A stretch of DNA of 64,000 nt from Paenibacillus sonchi (GTDB lineage Bacteria > Bacillota > Bacilli > Paenibacillales > Paenibacillaceae). The notes below the pieces were generated by a model. That model had not been told where the DNA came from. It saw only the letters and a list, made by a program, of their open reading frames with translations, and searched no databases. The position numbers and the translations under genes were made by a program. Of this stretch, positions 1 to 8,389 are shown one piece after another. How positions within the stretch are numbered: position 1 is the stretch's first letter; each line of letters begins with the position of its first letter. The stretch lies in contig NZ_CP068595.1 of assembly GCF_016772475.1 (NCBI RefSeq), positions 124,001 through 188,000 on the forward strand, given 5' to 3'.

Positions 1-342
1 AGCAGCATCGGCCTTTTTGTGCAATTCTCGCGCCAGTGACCAACGGTCAAGCGAGTGTATATATTGAAATTTGCCAATAACATCCTTGACCTTATTGGTT
101 TGCAAATGTCCGATGAAATGCCAGGTTCCTTTATGTCCCAGGGCATTCCATTTGGGCTCAGCATCCTGCCAGCGGCTTTCAGCAATATCCTCAAGACCTG
201 CCTCCAGCACTGCGGATACCGTTTCCAATGATACATATTTCGTCACAGCGATAACCTTGACGTCCGCCACATCCCGGCCGCTTGCTGCACAGGCACGTGC
301 TACACGTTCCTCTACGCCGGCTATTCTTTCCTGCAGTGTCAA
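1..342 (-). CDS. ylmE: YggS/YlmE-family PLP-binding protein, 3' end outside window
   Basis: This is the N-terminal 114 residues of a YggS/PLPBP family protein, a single-domain alanine-racemase-like fold that binds pyridoxal phosphate and is linked to PLP homeostasis. The residues seen include VIAVTKYVS, whose Lys is the expected Schiff-base lysine, and WHFIGHLQTNKVK, a hallmark of the family. The start is a TTG at 340-342 with a GGAGAG Shine-Dalgarno seven bases upstream; no ATG or GTG fits better. It begins 3 bp after the pgeF stop, so the two are co-transcribed, as ylmD-ylmE are in B. subtilis downstream of sigG. The C-terminal half lies beyond position 1. Confidence 0.93.
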   Translation of the reverse strand, partial: MTLQERIAGVEERVARACAASGRDVADVKVIAVTKYVSLETVSAVLEAGLEDIAESRWQDAEPKWNALGHKGTWHFIGHLQTNKVKDVIGKFQYIHSLDRWSLARELHKKADAA

Positions 343-345
343 CGT

Positions 346-1203
346 TCAGCTCTCCTTTATTCCGATCCAGCTCGTCATTCTTCCTGTAACTCCGTTTTCC
401 TTCCGGTACGAAAAGAATAAATCCTGATTACAGCTTGTACACCAAGATGTACATTCGATATGAGTCGGCAATATTCCTGCTTTAATCATAATGCGTCGAT
501 TCATTTCTTTCAAGTTCAGCATGCTTTTACGGTCATCCGCTTCCGATGTTCGGTATAAGTCCTGTGAGGGGCCGGAACCCGCTGCCGTCTTCAGGCCATC
601 CTCAAGCTGGCGGATATGATCCATGACATAGTCGTCCACTTCATAACAGCAGTCCCCGATTGAAGGTCCGATCCCGGCAAGAATATCCTGCGGGCGGCTG
701 CCATACCCCGTCTCCATGCGGGCTACCATAGCAGCAGCAATCTCTGCCACGGTTCCTTTCCAGCCCGCATGTGCGAGTCCAACCACTTTCTTCAGGGGAT
801 CATAGAAGTAGAGCGGCACACAATCGGCATAAAAAGAGGTCAACAGCACACCCGGTACATTCGTGAGCAAACCATCCGTTCCTTGAAACGCCGATGCTCT
901 GTCCAAACTGCCCCGCCCGCGGTCGTCCGCTTTAACCACAGCTATATCTTTACCGTGGGTTTGCTCTCCGCAGGTCCAGTCCTGCAATGTAAAACCGAGG
1001 CTTTCTGCAAGCAAAGTACGATTCCCGAGCACATCCGACGGTTCATCTCCAACATGAAAAGCACAATTAAAGCTGTCATAAGGCGCTTTGCCTATACCAC
1101 CCTGTCTGCCTGTGAATCCTGCAGTAATTTCGGCATGCTCCGCACGCCAAGGCTCCAAATGAAGCAGCATAGGCGCGCCGCTCTTTTGCATAAACGGTTC
1201 CAT
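346..1203 (-). CDS. pgeF: Peptidoglycan editing factor PgeF (YlmD, multicopper-polyphenol-oxidase fold)
   Basis: This 285-residue protein is of the PgeF/YfiH/LACC1 family. Members act as purine nucleoside phosphorylase/adenosine deaminase-type enzymes, and in E. coli PgeF keeps wrong amino acids out of peptidoglycan precursors. Visible motifs are CADCVPLYFYDP and GLAHAGWKGTV, which carry the zinc-ligand Cys and His, followed by IGPSIGDCCYEV. I chose the ATG at 1203 because GAGGTG precedes it by five bases; an in-frame GTG 27 bp upstream lacks a good ribosome site. It sits between ylmC and the yggS homologue in the order found downstream of sigG in Bacillus. The physiological substrate in this organism is inferred from the family only. 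Confidence 0.93.
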   Translation of the reverse strand: MEPFMQKSGAPMLLHLEPWRAEHAEITAGFTGRQGGIGKAPYDSFNCAFHVGDEPSDVLGNRTLLAESLGFTLQDWTCGEQTHGKDIAVVKADDRGRGSLDRASAFQGTDGLLTNVPGVLLTSFYADCVPLYFYDPLKKVVGLAHAGWKGTVAEIAAAMVARMETGYGSRPQDILAGIGPSIGDCCYEVDDYVMDHIRQLEDGLKTAAGSGPSQDLYRTSEADDRKSMLNLKEMNRRIMIKAGILPTHIECTSWCTSCNQDLFFSYRKENGVTGRMTSWIGIKES

Positions 1204-1296
1204 TTTTTCACCTCGCCCTAAGTGTACCACAAGATGCCTTCACAGATTTATTTCGTGAACCATATCAATTTTTATATTAAAAAAAGACGCACCTTG

Positions 1297-1641
1297 TCAA
1301 TAAGTGCGCCGGTCACTGCGGTCTCCCCGCTCCAGATACATCGGTTCCCGCTCTTCCTGATTTTGCGGCATCCGGATTTCCTCCATCTTGACGAGTACAA
1401 CATCGGCGCCGATCTTCACGATATTCCGCCAGGGAATAATCAGGTCCGTGCCTCCACCGAAGAGGCCCATAAATCGCGTATACCCCGGAATAATGATTGC
1501 ATCGATCACGCCGCGGCGGAGATCAAGTTCCAGATCACTGATCTGCCCCAGCCGCTTCCCGTCGATAATATTGATCACATCCTTCGTCTGGAAATTAGAG
1601 ATTTTCATTTTTTTACCGCTACCTATAGAATCGTCGTTCAC
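1297..1641 (-). CDS. ylmC: YlmC/YmxH family PRC-barrel sporulation protein
   Basis: Small PRC-barrel protein of the YlmC/YmxH family. The barrel core is visible as KISNFQTKDVINI, GKRLGQISDLELDL, IIPGYTRFMGLFGGG and IIPWRNIVKIGADVVLV. Paralogues are associated with the sporulation regulon, but the molecular function is unknown. Two starts are possible: GTG at 1641, with AGGGG seven bases upstream (chosen), and ATG at 1608, which gives the usual family N-terminus MKISNF but has a weaker ribosome site. Compared with the about 81-residue B. subtilis YlmC it carries a polar C-terminal extension rich in Glu and Arg. It lies between sigG and pgeF, matching B. subtilis synteny. Confidence 0.88.
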   Translation of the reverse strand: MNDDSIGSGKKMKISNFQTKDVINIIDGKRLGQISDLELDLRRGVIDAIIIPGYTRFMGLFGGGTDLIIPWRNIVKIGADVVLVKMEEIRMPQNQEEREPMYLERGDRSDRRTY

Positions 1642-1725
1642 CTCGCCACCCCTGTACATTCAGACATATAGTCCAATATATGTTATGCAGGCTTGGCCAC
1701 ATGCCTAAATTCAAGTGCCTGTCCA

Positions 1726-1773
1726 ATAAAAAGGGCGCCCGGACAGCGATTATTCACCGCACCCGGAACACCC
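1726..1773 (-). terminator. Rho-independent terminator after sigG
   Basis: GC-rich imperfect hairpin (GGGTG..CCGG paired with CCGG..CGCCC on the minus strand) followed by a run TTTTTATT, 24 bp after the sigG stop. It separates sigG from ylmC. Confidence 0.7.
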
Positions 1774-1796
1774 TTGTCCAACCCTGCTATGTGTGT

Positions 1797-2579
1797 TTAA
1801 GACTTAACATGCTTCTGCATCTGCTGAATGGCCGACTTCTCCAGACGGGATACCTGAGCCTGAGAGATGCCAATCTCATCAGCGACCTCCATTTGGGTTT
1901 TGCCTTCAAAAAAACGCATCGACAGAATCCTTTTTTCCCGCTGGCCCAGCCGCTGCATCGCCTCGCGGAGCGCAATTTCCTCGATCCACGACACATCCTT
2001 GTTTTTGTCATCGCTGATCTGATCCATCACATAAATCGGATCTCCGCCGTCGTGATAGATGGGTTCGAACAAAGAGACCGGGTCCTGAATCGCATCGAGA
2101 GCAAATACCACATCTTCTTTGGGAACGCCAAGCGCCTCGGAAATTTCAAAAATCGTCGGTTCCCGTGAATTCTGATTCGTCAGACTGTCCCGCACCTGCA
2201 GCGCTTTATATGCAATGTCCCGCAGGGACCGGGAGACCCGGATCGGGTTGTTGTCACGTAAGTAGCGGCGGATTTCACCGATGATCATCGGCACCGCATA
2301 GGTGGAGAACTTCACATTTTGCGATAAGTCAAAGTTATCGATGGCTTTCATCAACCCGATGCAGCCTACCTGGAACAGGTCGTCAACGAACTCTCCCCGG
2401 TTGTTGAATCTTTGAATAACGCTAAGAACGAGTCTAAGGTTACCGTTTACCAATTTCTCTCTGGCGGATCGCTCGCCCTGCTGCTGCAGCGAAGTGAACA
2501 GCTCCCGCATCTCCACGTTCGTCAGAACGGGCAGCTTGGCGGTGTCCACACCGCAAATCTCGACTTTATTTCGGGTCAT
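1797..2579 (-). CDS. sigG: RNA polymerase sporulation sigma factor SigG
   Basis: Forespore-specific late sigma factor, 260 residues, full length for the family. The N-terminus RNKVEICGVDTAKLPVLTN is the SigG signature segment that also binds anti-sigma factors. Region 2 is seen as NLRLVLSVIQRFNNRGE and FSTYAVPMIIGEIRRYLRDN. Region 4 ends with the helix-turn-helix EVADEIGISQAQVSRLEKSA. The ATG has GGGAGG upstream. It follows sigE by 78 bp, and that gap contains a sequence resembling a SigF/SigG-type promoter, as expected because sigG of B. subtilis is switched on by SigF in the forespore. It directs transcription of late forespore genes such as those for spore coat DNA proteins and germination receptors (family knowledge). 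Confidence 0.98.
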   Translation of the reverse strand: MTRNKVEICGVDTAKLPVLTNVEMRELFTSLQQQGERSAREKLVNGNLRLVLSVIQRFNNRGEFVDDLFQVGCIGLMKAIDNFDLSQNVKFSTYAVPMIIGEIRRYLRDNNPIRVSRSLRDIAYKALQVRDSLTNQNSREPTIFEISEALGVPKEDVVFALDAIQDPVSLFEPIYHDGGDPIYVMDQISDDKNKDVSWIEEIALREAMQRLGQREKRILSMRFFEGKTQMEVADEIGISQAQVSRLEKSAIQQMQKHVKS

Positions 2580-2613
2580 GATGATTTACCTCCCAAGGAG
2601 AAACATTACTGTA

Positions 2614-2642
2614 CATTATCTCCCCGGTCCGGCATTTTATTC
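2614..2642 (-). promoter_or_regulatory. Putative SigF/SigG-type promoter of sigG
   Basis: On the minus strand GGAGATAATG (plus 2614-2623) matches the SigF minus-10 consensus GGnnAnAHTR at every defined position. GAATA (2638-2642) lies 14 bp upstream and fits GHATR. It lies in the 78-bp sigE-sigG gap, about 35 bp before the sigG start. The match is by eye; the spacing is slightly short for SigF. Confidence 0.5.
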
Positions 2643-2657
2643 CTTGGCTTTTTAAGC

Positions 2658-3377
2658 TCAGACCATCTTGTTGAACTCTTTGCGCAGCCGCTTGATGATT
2701 CTTTTCTCCAAACGCGAGATGTAGGATTGGGAGATTCCCAGCAGATCGGCAACATCCTTTTGCGTTTTTTCTTCCCCGCCGCGCAGCCCGAAACGCAGCT
2801 CCATAATCAGTCTTTCCCGCTCGCTCAGCTTCTCCAGCGCCTTCTGCAGCAGTTTGCGGTCCACCTGCTCTTCAATGTTGCGGTAGATGGTGTCATTCTC
2901 CGTGCCCAGCACATCCGAGAGCAGCAGCTCGTTGCCGTCCCAGTCGATATTCAGCGGCTCATCAAAAGAAACCTCACTCCGGGTTTTGCTGTTGCGCCGC
3001 AAATACATCAGAATCTCATTCTCAATGCAGCGCGAGGCGTAGGTGGCCAGCTTGATTTTTTTCTCCGGGTCAAAGGTGTTGACGGCCTTGATCAAGCCAA
3101 TCGCCCCGATGGATACCAGATCCTCAATGTTAATGCCGGTGTTCTCGAATTTGCGGGCAATATAGACCACCAGCCGCAAGTTGCGTTCAATCAGCATGGC
3201 ACGGACCGCCGCATCGCCACTGGAAAGCCGCTGCAGCAGGAATTCCTCTTCTTCTCTTGTCAGGGGCGGGGGCAAAGCCTCACTTCCGCCGATATAATAG
3301 ATTTCCTGGCTCTTCAGCCCCAGCAGAAACAGCATGCGGTAATATTGCAGCTGCAGCGCAATCTTCCATTTGACCAT
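2658..3377 (-). CDS. sigE: RNA polymerase sporulation sigma factor SigE (pro-protein)
   Basis: Mother-cell early sigma factor, 239 residues, identical in length to the B. subtilis protein. The first about 30 residues ([20 protein letters not shown]) form the membrane-bound pro-sequence. It ends at [19 protein letters not shown], the conserved SpoIIGA cleavage region. Region 2 is seen in [22 protein letters not shown] and [20 protein letters not shown]. Region 4 ends in [21 protein letters not shown]. The start ATG is preceded by AAGGAGG. The gene follows spoIIGA, the gene for its processing protease, in the same operon, so precursor and protease are made together. Confidence 0.98.
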   Translation of the reverse strand: MVKWKIALQLQYYRMLFLLGLKSQEIYYIGGSEALPPPLTREEEEFLLQRLSSGDAAVRAMLIERNLRLVVYIARKFENTGINIEDLVSIGAIGLIKAVNTFDPEKKIKLATYASRCIENEILMYLRRNSKTRSEVSFDEPLNIDWDGNELLLSDVLGTENDTIYRNIEEQVDRKLLQKALEKLSERERLIMELRFGLRGGEEKTQKDVADLLGISQSYISRLEKRIIKRLRKEFNKMV

Positions 3378-3441
3378 TATTGTTCCTCCTTCAAGAAGTG
3401 CACAGTTGCCCTGAGATGGTTCTTTGTCCTTCAGCGAATAA

Positions 3442-4398
3442 TCATGAAGGCACCGCCGCCTCCGCAGCGGTCTCTCTTTGGGTCAGGTCAGGGTGTATGA
3501 CCGCCCGGTACGCGCCGTCTCCCGACAGTGTCCCGCCATCCAGCCCGATAAGGACCCTTTTGCTGAAAAAGGTTTCCTCTCCAAGCTTTATCGTCACCAG
3601 ATCCGGCTTCAGCGCGAGCATAAGCGATGCTCCGCGGTTGACTCCCCTATAAGGCACCAGCCGTAATCTGTCCTGCCAGGCAAAAGACTGCCCGTCCGCT
3701 TCCAGCAAGAGCTTATCGCTGCTAATCTCGGTCAGCCTGCCTTTCCAGGAGGCCGGCAAATGTCCCTCCCACAGCGACGCTTCCATCACCATAACCGGAA
3801 TCCGGGTTAACGGATCATTCAAACGGTTGCCGGTGTCCAGCAGTCCGGGGCATGTGACGCTCACCCCCTCAATCTCAACGCATACTTCTCCAATGTACGT
3901 CTCCAGTTGTTCCCTCCGGACTTTTGAGGACTGGACCAGTTTGAAGAGAAGCAGGACCAGCGGAAAAAGCGCAAGCACGAACCAAAACCCGATTTTCAAA
4001 CGGTAAGCTTGGCCGCCGGAGGAGGTGAACAGAATTCCGTTCCAGATGTCGCCAGAGCTCTGCAGCAAGTAGTGAACGCCGACAATTCCGCCGGCCGCGG
4101 CAAAATTAATCATATAAAATGCCCCTAGTGCCCGAAGGTAGCTTTGCAGATTCCTGAAACCAAAAGCGATCCACAGCATGACTACCGACAAACCAAACTT
4201 GATGAGAAAGGTGTACAGGAACGAAAGTTCCGGCACAAACATCATCACCACATAAAGTGCGCCAACCAGCGCGGAGAGAATGAGCCGCCACCAAGAGACT
4301 TTCAGTTTGACCAGCCAGCCTGTGAGCCATAAAAGAATTCCGTCGATCAGCAGATTGGCCGCGAAGATCAAGTCAATATAAACAACCAGTGGATTCAC
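3442..4398 (-). CDS. spoIIGA: Sporulation sigma-E processing peptidase SpoIIGA
   Basis: Membrane-bound aspartic protease that cleaves pro-SigE at the asymmetric septum after a forespore signal. The N-terminal half has about five hydrophobic membrane segments (from [19 protein letters not shown] to [15 protein letters not shown]). The C-terminal half carries [20 protein letters not shown] with the catalytic Asp in LDTGN, then [11 protein letters not shown] and a terminal [14 protein letters not shown] block, all typical of the family. I chose a GTG at 4398, which puts the first membrane helix at the usual position; an in-frame ATG 42 bp upstream is possible but would add an unusual polar leader. 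It is first gene of the spoIIGA-sigE unit, with a candidate Spo0A-dependent promoter about 60 bp upstream. Confidence 0.95.
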   Translation of the reverse strand: MNPLVVYIDLIFAANLLIDGILLWLTGWLVKLKVSWWRLILSALVGALYVVMMFVPELSFLYTFLIKFGLSVVMLWIAFGFRNLQSYLRALGAFYMINFAAAGGIVGVHYLLQSSGDIWNGILFTSSGGQAYRLKIGFWFVLALFPLVLLLFKLVQSSKVRREQLETYIGEVCVEIEGVSVTCPGLLDTGNRLNDPLTRIPVMVMEASLWEGHLPASWKGRLTEISSDKLLLEADGQSFAWQDRLRLVPYRGVNRGASLMLALKPDLVTIKLGEETFFSKRVLIGLDGGTLSGDGAYRAVIHPDLTQRETAAEAAVPS

Positions 4399-4464
4399 CT
4401 GCCTGCTAGCGGGGGATCTATCCGAAAGACTAAGGTTCAAGCTCTCTTTTTGGACGATATGATT

Positions 4465-4532
4465 AGTATAGAAAGACTCGCATCCAAAGTCTGTCTAAAC
4501 TTGGGGGGCATTCCTGAGGTTTTTTTGTCGGT
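4465..4532 (-). promoter_or_regulatory. Candidate Spo0A-activated spoIIG promoter with long spacer and 0A-like boxes
   Basis: On the minus strand TATACT (plus 4465-4470) could be a minus-10 and TAGACA (4492-4497) a minus-35, separated by 21 bp. The B. subtilis spoIIG promoter is known for a 22-bp spacer and Spo0A binding over the minus-35. Here TGTCTAA (4492-4498, 6 of 7 to the 0A box TGTCGAA) overlaps the minus-35. TGTCGGT (4526-4532, 5 of 7) lies further upstream. The rest of the 340-bp gap to 4737 shows no gene I can support. Confidence 0.55.
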
Positions 4533-4737
4533 TTATAGCATCAATTCCCTTCTCTCAGACATGGGGGCAGCAGCAGCCTCCACCGTTCTTGCTCCGCACC
4601 TGAATAGGTTCAAATGTTCAACCAGGAAATAAAAACAAGCTGGTCTACACCCTATGTTTCTTACATGATCTGCGGCCATGGCTGTTGGTGCCGGACAGCC
4701 TCTGCTGAAAATTAGGTTCAGGCGCTGCCAAACGCAC

Positions 4738-4765
4738 AAAAGCCAGCCTTCGTACGGCTGACTTT
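4738..4765 (-). terminator. Hairpin downstream of the Rpn-family gene
   Basis: Ten-base-pair stem (AAAGTCAGCC with GGCTGGCTTT, one G-U pair, minus strand) with a short T-rich tail, 22 bp after the stop at 4788. Likely terminator. Confidence 0.5.
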
Positions 4766-4787
4766 GCACAAACCTATTGTCTTTTAT

Positions 4788-5828
4788 TTATTGGATGGAT
4801 TGTATTTCTTCCTCGCTTAGCCCCGTCGCTGCCTGTATGGAGGAGAGCTCCAGTCCCATAGCCAGCAGGTTTTTTGCTACTTCAAGCTTGCCTTCTCTCA
4901 ACCCTTCCTTTTTGCCTTCCTTGACTCCTTTTTTGATTCCTTCTTTAATGCCCTCTTTAATGCCTTCTTTTTTGCCTTCTTTTTTGCCTTCTATTTTACC
5001 TTCTTTAATTCCTTCTTTAATTCCTTCTTTAATTCCTTCTTTAATTCCTTCTTTAATTCCTTCCTTTAGTCCCTTTTGCAGTCCTTCTTGCAGTCCTTCC
5101 TGCATGCCCTTGGCAAAGCCCTCTCTTTGGGCACCGTCCCTTTGCGAGGCTTCGTCATGCAGAGCTTTCTGGCGTTCTTCGTATTTACGCCGCGCTTCAG
5201 AATCCTGACTTAAAAATTCCAACGTCTCCATGGCCTTTCTCAAAGCCGGTTCATTCATCTGCAAAACCTCCCAATTCGAATTATCGCTCCCTTTCAGAAA
5301 TAGGAGCCAATTGATTAATCCGCCTTCACCAGGAACAGCCGGCTGATTCAGCTTAGGCAGTTCCAAAAAGTGAATCTCTATGTCATCTGTAAGCGGTGCG
5401 CCGCTGATATCCTCCCGCAGATGAAAGACACTGTGAGTATGTTCATTGGGCAGCACCTTATAATTTAAGATATTAATCGTTACGCATTTTTTGAGTTCTG
5501 TGTATCTGCCGCCGGTCTGCAATTGCCCGGAGTACCTTTTGCTCCAGTAATATAAGGTCCGCTTCTCCATATCGTATTTGTTGAACAGCTGCATTTCAAT
5601 ATTGATCAGCTTTCCTTCTACGGTTTTGGCCCAGATATCAAAGATGGACAGCTTATCCTGCGGGTCATCCTTATCTGTATAAGGATTAAGCAGAATTACT
5701 TCATCCAGGGGAGCATCACCGGCATCTATGAAGATATGGTTTAAAAAAGCCAGCAGCACATCCTTGTTATTCTCGCTGGCAAAAATTCGTTTGAATACAA
5801 AATCAACCCGGGGATCCAGCAATTCCAT
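4788..5828 (-). CDS. Rpn family recombination-promoting nuclease / putative transposase (PD-(D/E)XK)
   Basis: 346-residue protein of the Rpn/PDDEXK_2 family. In E. coli, RpnA-type proteins are DNA endonucleases that promote RecA-independent recombination and are regulated by their own C-terminal parts. The N-terminus LLDPRVDFVFKRIFASENN is the family hallmark. The nuclease core is visible as LSIFDIWAKT (catalytic Asp) and KLINIEMQLF (the ExQ motif) at about residues 65-85, followed by KRTLYYWSKRYSGQL. Residues about 238-313 are nineteen tandem four-residue repeats (IKEG, KKEG, LQEG) predicted to form a charged helix, then a short globular end. The ATG at 5828 has GGGAGTGG upstream and a TATAAT (5851-5856) just before it. 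The gene breaks the ftsZ-spoIIGA interval; no terminal inverted repeats or target duplication were seen. Confidence 0.85.
   Translation of the reverse strand: MELLDPRVDFVFKRIFASENNKDVLLAFLNHIFIDAGDAPLDEVILLNPYTDKDDPQDKLSIFDIWAKTVEGKLINIEMQLFNKYDMEKRTLYYWSKRYSGQLQTGGRYTELKKCVTINILNYKVLPNEHTHSVFHLREDISGAPLTDDIEIHFLELPKLNQPAVPGEGGLINWLLFLKGSDNSNWEVLQMNEPALRKAMETLEFLSQDSEARRKYEERQKALHDEASQRDGAQREGFAKGMQEGLQEGLQKGLKEGIKEGIKEGIKEGIKEGIKEGKIEGKKEGKKEGIKEGIKEGIKKGVKEGKKEGLREGKLEVAKNLLAMGLELSSIQAATGLSEEEIQSIQ
4890..5117 (-). repeat. 12-bp tandem repeat array encoding xxEG tetrapeptides
   Basis: Nineteen in-frame 12-bp units inside the Rpn-family gene. Five consecutive near-identical copies (plus strand unit TTCTTTAATTCC) occur at about 5000-5060. 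All units keep frame, so copy-number change would lengthen or shorten the C-terminal helix without breaking the protein. Confidence 0.9.
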
Positions 5829-5861
5829 AATATCCACTCCCGTTATCCGTATTATAACAGC

Positions 5862-5916
5862 TAAAAAAACAAAAAACACCGTATCACTCCATAGCAAAAG
5901 CTATGGGGATACGGTG
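5862..5916 (-). terminator. Strong terminator after ftsZ
   Basis: Long hairpin (minus strand CACCGTATC-CCATAGC with GCTATGG-GATACGGTG, loop of four bases) followed by TTTTTTGTTTTTTT, 28 bp past the ftsZ stop. It insulates the Rpn-family gene from the dcw cluster. Confidence 0.88.
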
Positions 5917-5944
5917 CTTCCGTATACTCGTATGTGACTATAGA

Positions 5945-7060
5945 CTAATCGTTATTGCCGCGTGTGCGGTTGCGCAGGAACGTTGGGATGTCCAGCTGGT
6001 CAGAAGGCGTCTGATTGCCAAAAGGACGCAGGTTGGCGTTCTTGTCAACCGCAGGCTCACTGCTGCTGCTCGCTGCAGGACGGCGGTTAGGCGCAATCGG
6101 AGATGGCTTATGCTCAAAGCCGGTGGCGATCACCGTAACTTTAATTTCATCCTTCATGCTCTCCTCAATAATGGCCCCGAAGATCATATTCACTTCAGGA
6201 TCGGAAGCGGAAGTAACAATCTCCGCCGCTTCATTGACTTCATACAAGGAGAGATTGGATCCGCCTGTGATGTTCATGATGACGCCGCGTGCGCCTTCGA
6301 TGGATGTTTCCAGCAACGGGCTCATAATCGCTTTGCGGGCTGCTTCCGAGGCGCGGTTCTCGCCGGTGGCAATCCCGATGCCCATCAAGGCTGAGCCGCG
6401 TTCTGTCATAATGGTCTTCACATCGGCAAAGTCAAGGTTGATCAGACCCGGAACAGCGATCAGGTCGGAAATACCCTGCACCGCTTGCCGGAGTACGTTG
6501 TCCGCTTCGCGGAAGGCTTCCAGCATCGGAGTTTTCTTATCCACAATTTCAAGCAAACGGTCATTCGGGATGACAATGAGCGTATCTACCTTTTCCTTCA
6601 ATGCCTCAATGCCGAGCTCCGCCTGATTCGAGCGCTTTCTTCCTTCAAAAGTAAACGGACGCGTTACAACGCCAACCGTCAGCGCTCCGCATTCTCTGGC
6701 GATTTCAGCAATCACGGGTGCGGCGCCTGTACCGGTCCCCCCACCCATGCCTGCGGTTACAAATACCATATCCGCACCTTTAAGCGTATTGGAAATCAGA
6801 TCGCGGGATTCTTCGGCCGCTTTCTTGCCCACCTCAGGATTGGCACCAGCGCCAAGCCCCCGGGTCAGCTTGTCCCCGATTTGCAGTTTATGCTCCGATT
6901 TGGCCATATGCAGCGCTTGGGCATCTGTATTAACTGTGATGAATTCAACACCCTGAACGCCATTTTCAATCATCCGGTTGACAGCGTTGCTTCCTCCGCC
7001 GCCTACGCCGATGACTTTTATTTGCGCCAAGCTCTCCATTTCAAAATCAAATTCCAACAT
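5945..7060 (-). CDS. ftsZ: Cell division protein FtsZ
   Basis: Tubulin-like GTPase that forms the cytokinetic ring, 371 residues. The N-terminal GTP-binding domain shows [17 protein letters not shown] and the tubulin signature [16 protein letters not shown] at about residues 100-120. The T7 loop [11 protein letters not shown] supplies the catalytic acid for GTP hydrolysis. A variable linker rich in Pro, Arg and Ser precedes the conserved C-terminal peptide [12 protein letters not shown] that binds FtsA and other partners. The ATG at 7060 is preceded by GGGGGAG at ten bases; an in-frame start 45 bp upstream would add a non-family leader. It follows ftsA by 63 bp and is the last gene of the cluster, closed by a strong terminator. 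Confidence 0.98.
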   Translation of the reverse strand: MLEFDFEMESLAQIKVIGVGGGGSNAVNRMIENGVQGVEFITVNTDAQALHMAKSEHKLQIGDKLTRGLGAGANPEVGKKAAEESRDLISNTLKGADMVFVTAGMGGGTGTGAAPVIAEIARECGALTVGVVTRPFTFEGRKRSNQAELGIEALKEKVDTLIVIPNDRLLEIVDKKTPMLEAFREADNVLRQAVQGISDLIAVPGLINLDFADVKTIMTERGSALMGIGIATGENRASEAARKAIMSPLLETSIEGARGVIMNITGGSNLSLYEVNEAAEIVTSASDPEVNMIFGAIIEESMKDEIKVTVIATGFEHKPSPIAPNRRPAASSSSEPAVDKNANLRPFGNQTPSDQLDIPTFLRNRTRGNND

Positions 7061-7123
7061 ATTGTTCCATCTCCCCCTAGAATAGTGCTTGGATGGCCGG
7101 TCCAAGTATATCTGGACTTACAC

Positions 7124-8389
7124 TTATATGAACTCGCTGAACATATTCTTTAGACGTTCCACCAAACCAGGCTTCTTCACGGTATCCTGACTGGGTACAG
7201 CGTTCTGCTTGTTCCGGTTGACCGTCTTTTTGTTGCCGCTTCCCCCGCCGTTGCTTCGTCCCCGGAAGCTGCGGACAACATTATGCAGGATGCCTACACC
7301 ACCGGTGAAACCGGGGTCACGGACACCGATATAGTCAGGTACAGCAATGCGCACTGACGCTGCCAGCTCGGTCTGAGCCGCTTTCAGCACGCCTGGCATG
7401 GATACAGTCCCACCCGATAGTATATAACCTCCGGGAAGCTCTGTGTAACCAAGCCGTTTTACTTCCTGCCGGATCAGATGAAAAATCTCCTGCACTCTCG
7501 GCTCGATAATCGCAGCCAAATCTTCCTGGTTGAACTCTTTTTCCACATTGCTGCCGATACGCAAAACCTTGAACACTACGTCAGAAGCAGCATCATCAAT
7601 CCAGGCGCAGCCATATTTCAGCTTGACCTTTTCCGCCTGATCCGTAAGTGTCCGGAGTCCGTAGGCAATATCATTAGTTACAAATTCTCCGCCGATCGGA
7701 ATCGTGGAGGTTGCACAAAGGGAACCTTCTTCATATACGGCTATCGTTGTTGAACCTGCACCGATATCCACCAGTACAGCACCCATTGATTTCTCATCTT
7801 TGGATAGCGCCAATCCACCGGCTCCAAGAGACATCAGCACAAGATCTTTAACTTTCAGCCCTGATTTCTCTACACAGCGAAGCAGATTATGTATTGGCGT
7901 TTTGGCTCCGGTAATAATCGTCGCCTCCACTTCCAGACGAACGCCGATCATTCCGCGCGGATCCTGGATACCTTCAAGACCGTCAACGATATATTGTTTG
8001 GCGACAACATCAATCACTTCGCGTTCAGGAGGCAGTGCGATAACTTCAGCCGCCTTGATTACCCGGTCAATGTCATCCTCGCTGATTTCACGGTCCTCAT
8101 TCTGAACAGCCACGACACCGTGGCTGGACTGCAGGCCGATATGATTGCCGGATATGCCGACATAGACCTCGGAAATTTGGATGCCAACCATTTGCTCCGC
8201 ATGGTCTACAGCGCTCTTGATCGATTGTACGGTCTGGTCGATATCTACGATCGCACCTTTGCGTATTCCTTCTGAATCAGCAGATCCAACGCCAATAATA
8301 TTAAAGGTTCCATTGGTAACTTCCCCAATTATTGCCCGAACTTTGGATGTACCGATGTCCAAACTAACAATGATGTCATTGTTGCTCAA
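7124..8389 (-). CDS. ftsA: Cell division protein FtsA
   Basis: Actin-fold ATPase that anchors FtsZ to the membrane, 421 residues. The phosphate 1 motif IVSLDIGTSKVRAIIGEV is at the N-terminus. The SHS2 inserted domain follows, then VLVDIGAGSTTIAVYEEG (phosphate 2) and LPGGYILSGGTVSMPG (adenosine motif). The last residues VERLKNMFSEFI form the amphipathic membrane-targeting helix after a long basic linker. The start is TTG (8387-8389) with AGGAGG upstream at a long spacing of about 11 bases. A 60-codon open frame with its own perfect ribosome site ends inside the first ftsA codons, so translation of ftsA may be coupled to it. Confidence 0.97.
   Translation of the reverse strand: MSNNDIIVSLDIGTSKVRAIIGEVTNGTFNIIGVGSADSEGIRKGAIVDIDQTVQSIKSAVDHAEQMVGIQISEVYVGISGNHIGLQSSHGVVAVQNEDREISEDDIDRVIKAAEVIALPPEREVIDVVAKQYIVDGLEGIQDPRGMIGVRLEVEATIITGAKTPIHNLLRCVEKSGLKVKDLVLMSLGAGGLALSKDEKSMGAVLVDIGAGSTTIAVYEEGSLCATSTIPIGGEFVTNDIAYGLRTLTDQAEKVKLKYGCAWIDDAASDVVFKVLRIGSNVEKEFNQEDLAAIIEPRVQEIFHLIRQEVKRLGYTELPGGYILSGGTVSMPGVLKAAQTELAASVRIAVPDYIGVRDPGFTGGVGILHNVVRSFRGRSNGGGSGNKKTVNRNKQNAVPSQDTVKKPGLVERLKNMFSEFI

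Noticed and set aside
2412..3500. Plus-strand open frame of 362 codons
   Set aside because: Antisense shadow of sigE and parts of its neighbours; no family motifs.
4533..4769. Minus-strand open frame of 78 codons between spoIIGA and the Rpn-family gene
   Set aside because: No ribosome site or family match, and it overlaps the terminator hairpin of the Rpn-family gene.
4890..5117. Possible CRISPR or minisatellite outside a gene
   Set aside because: The repeat is 12 bp, contiguous without spacers, and in frame inside the Rpn-family gene.
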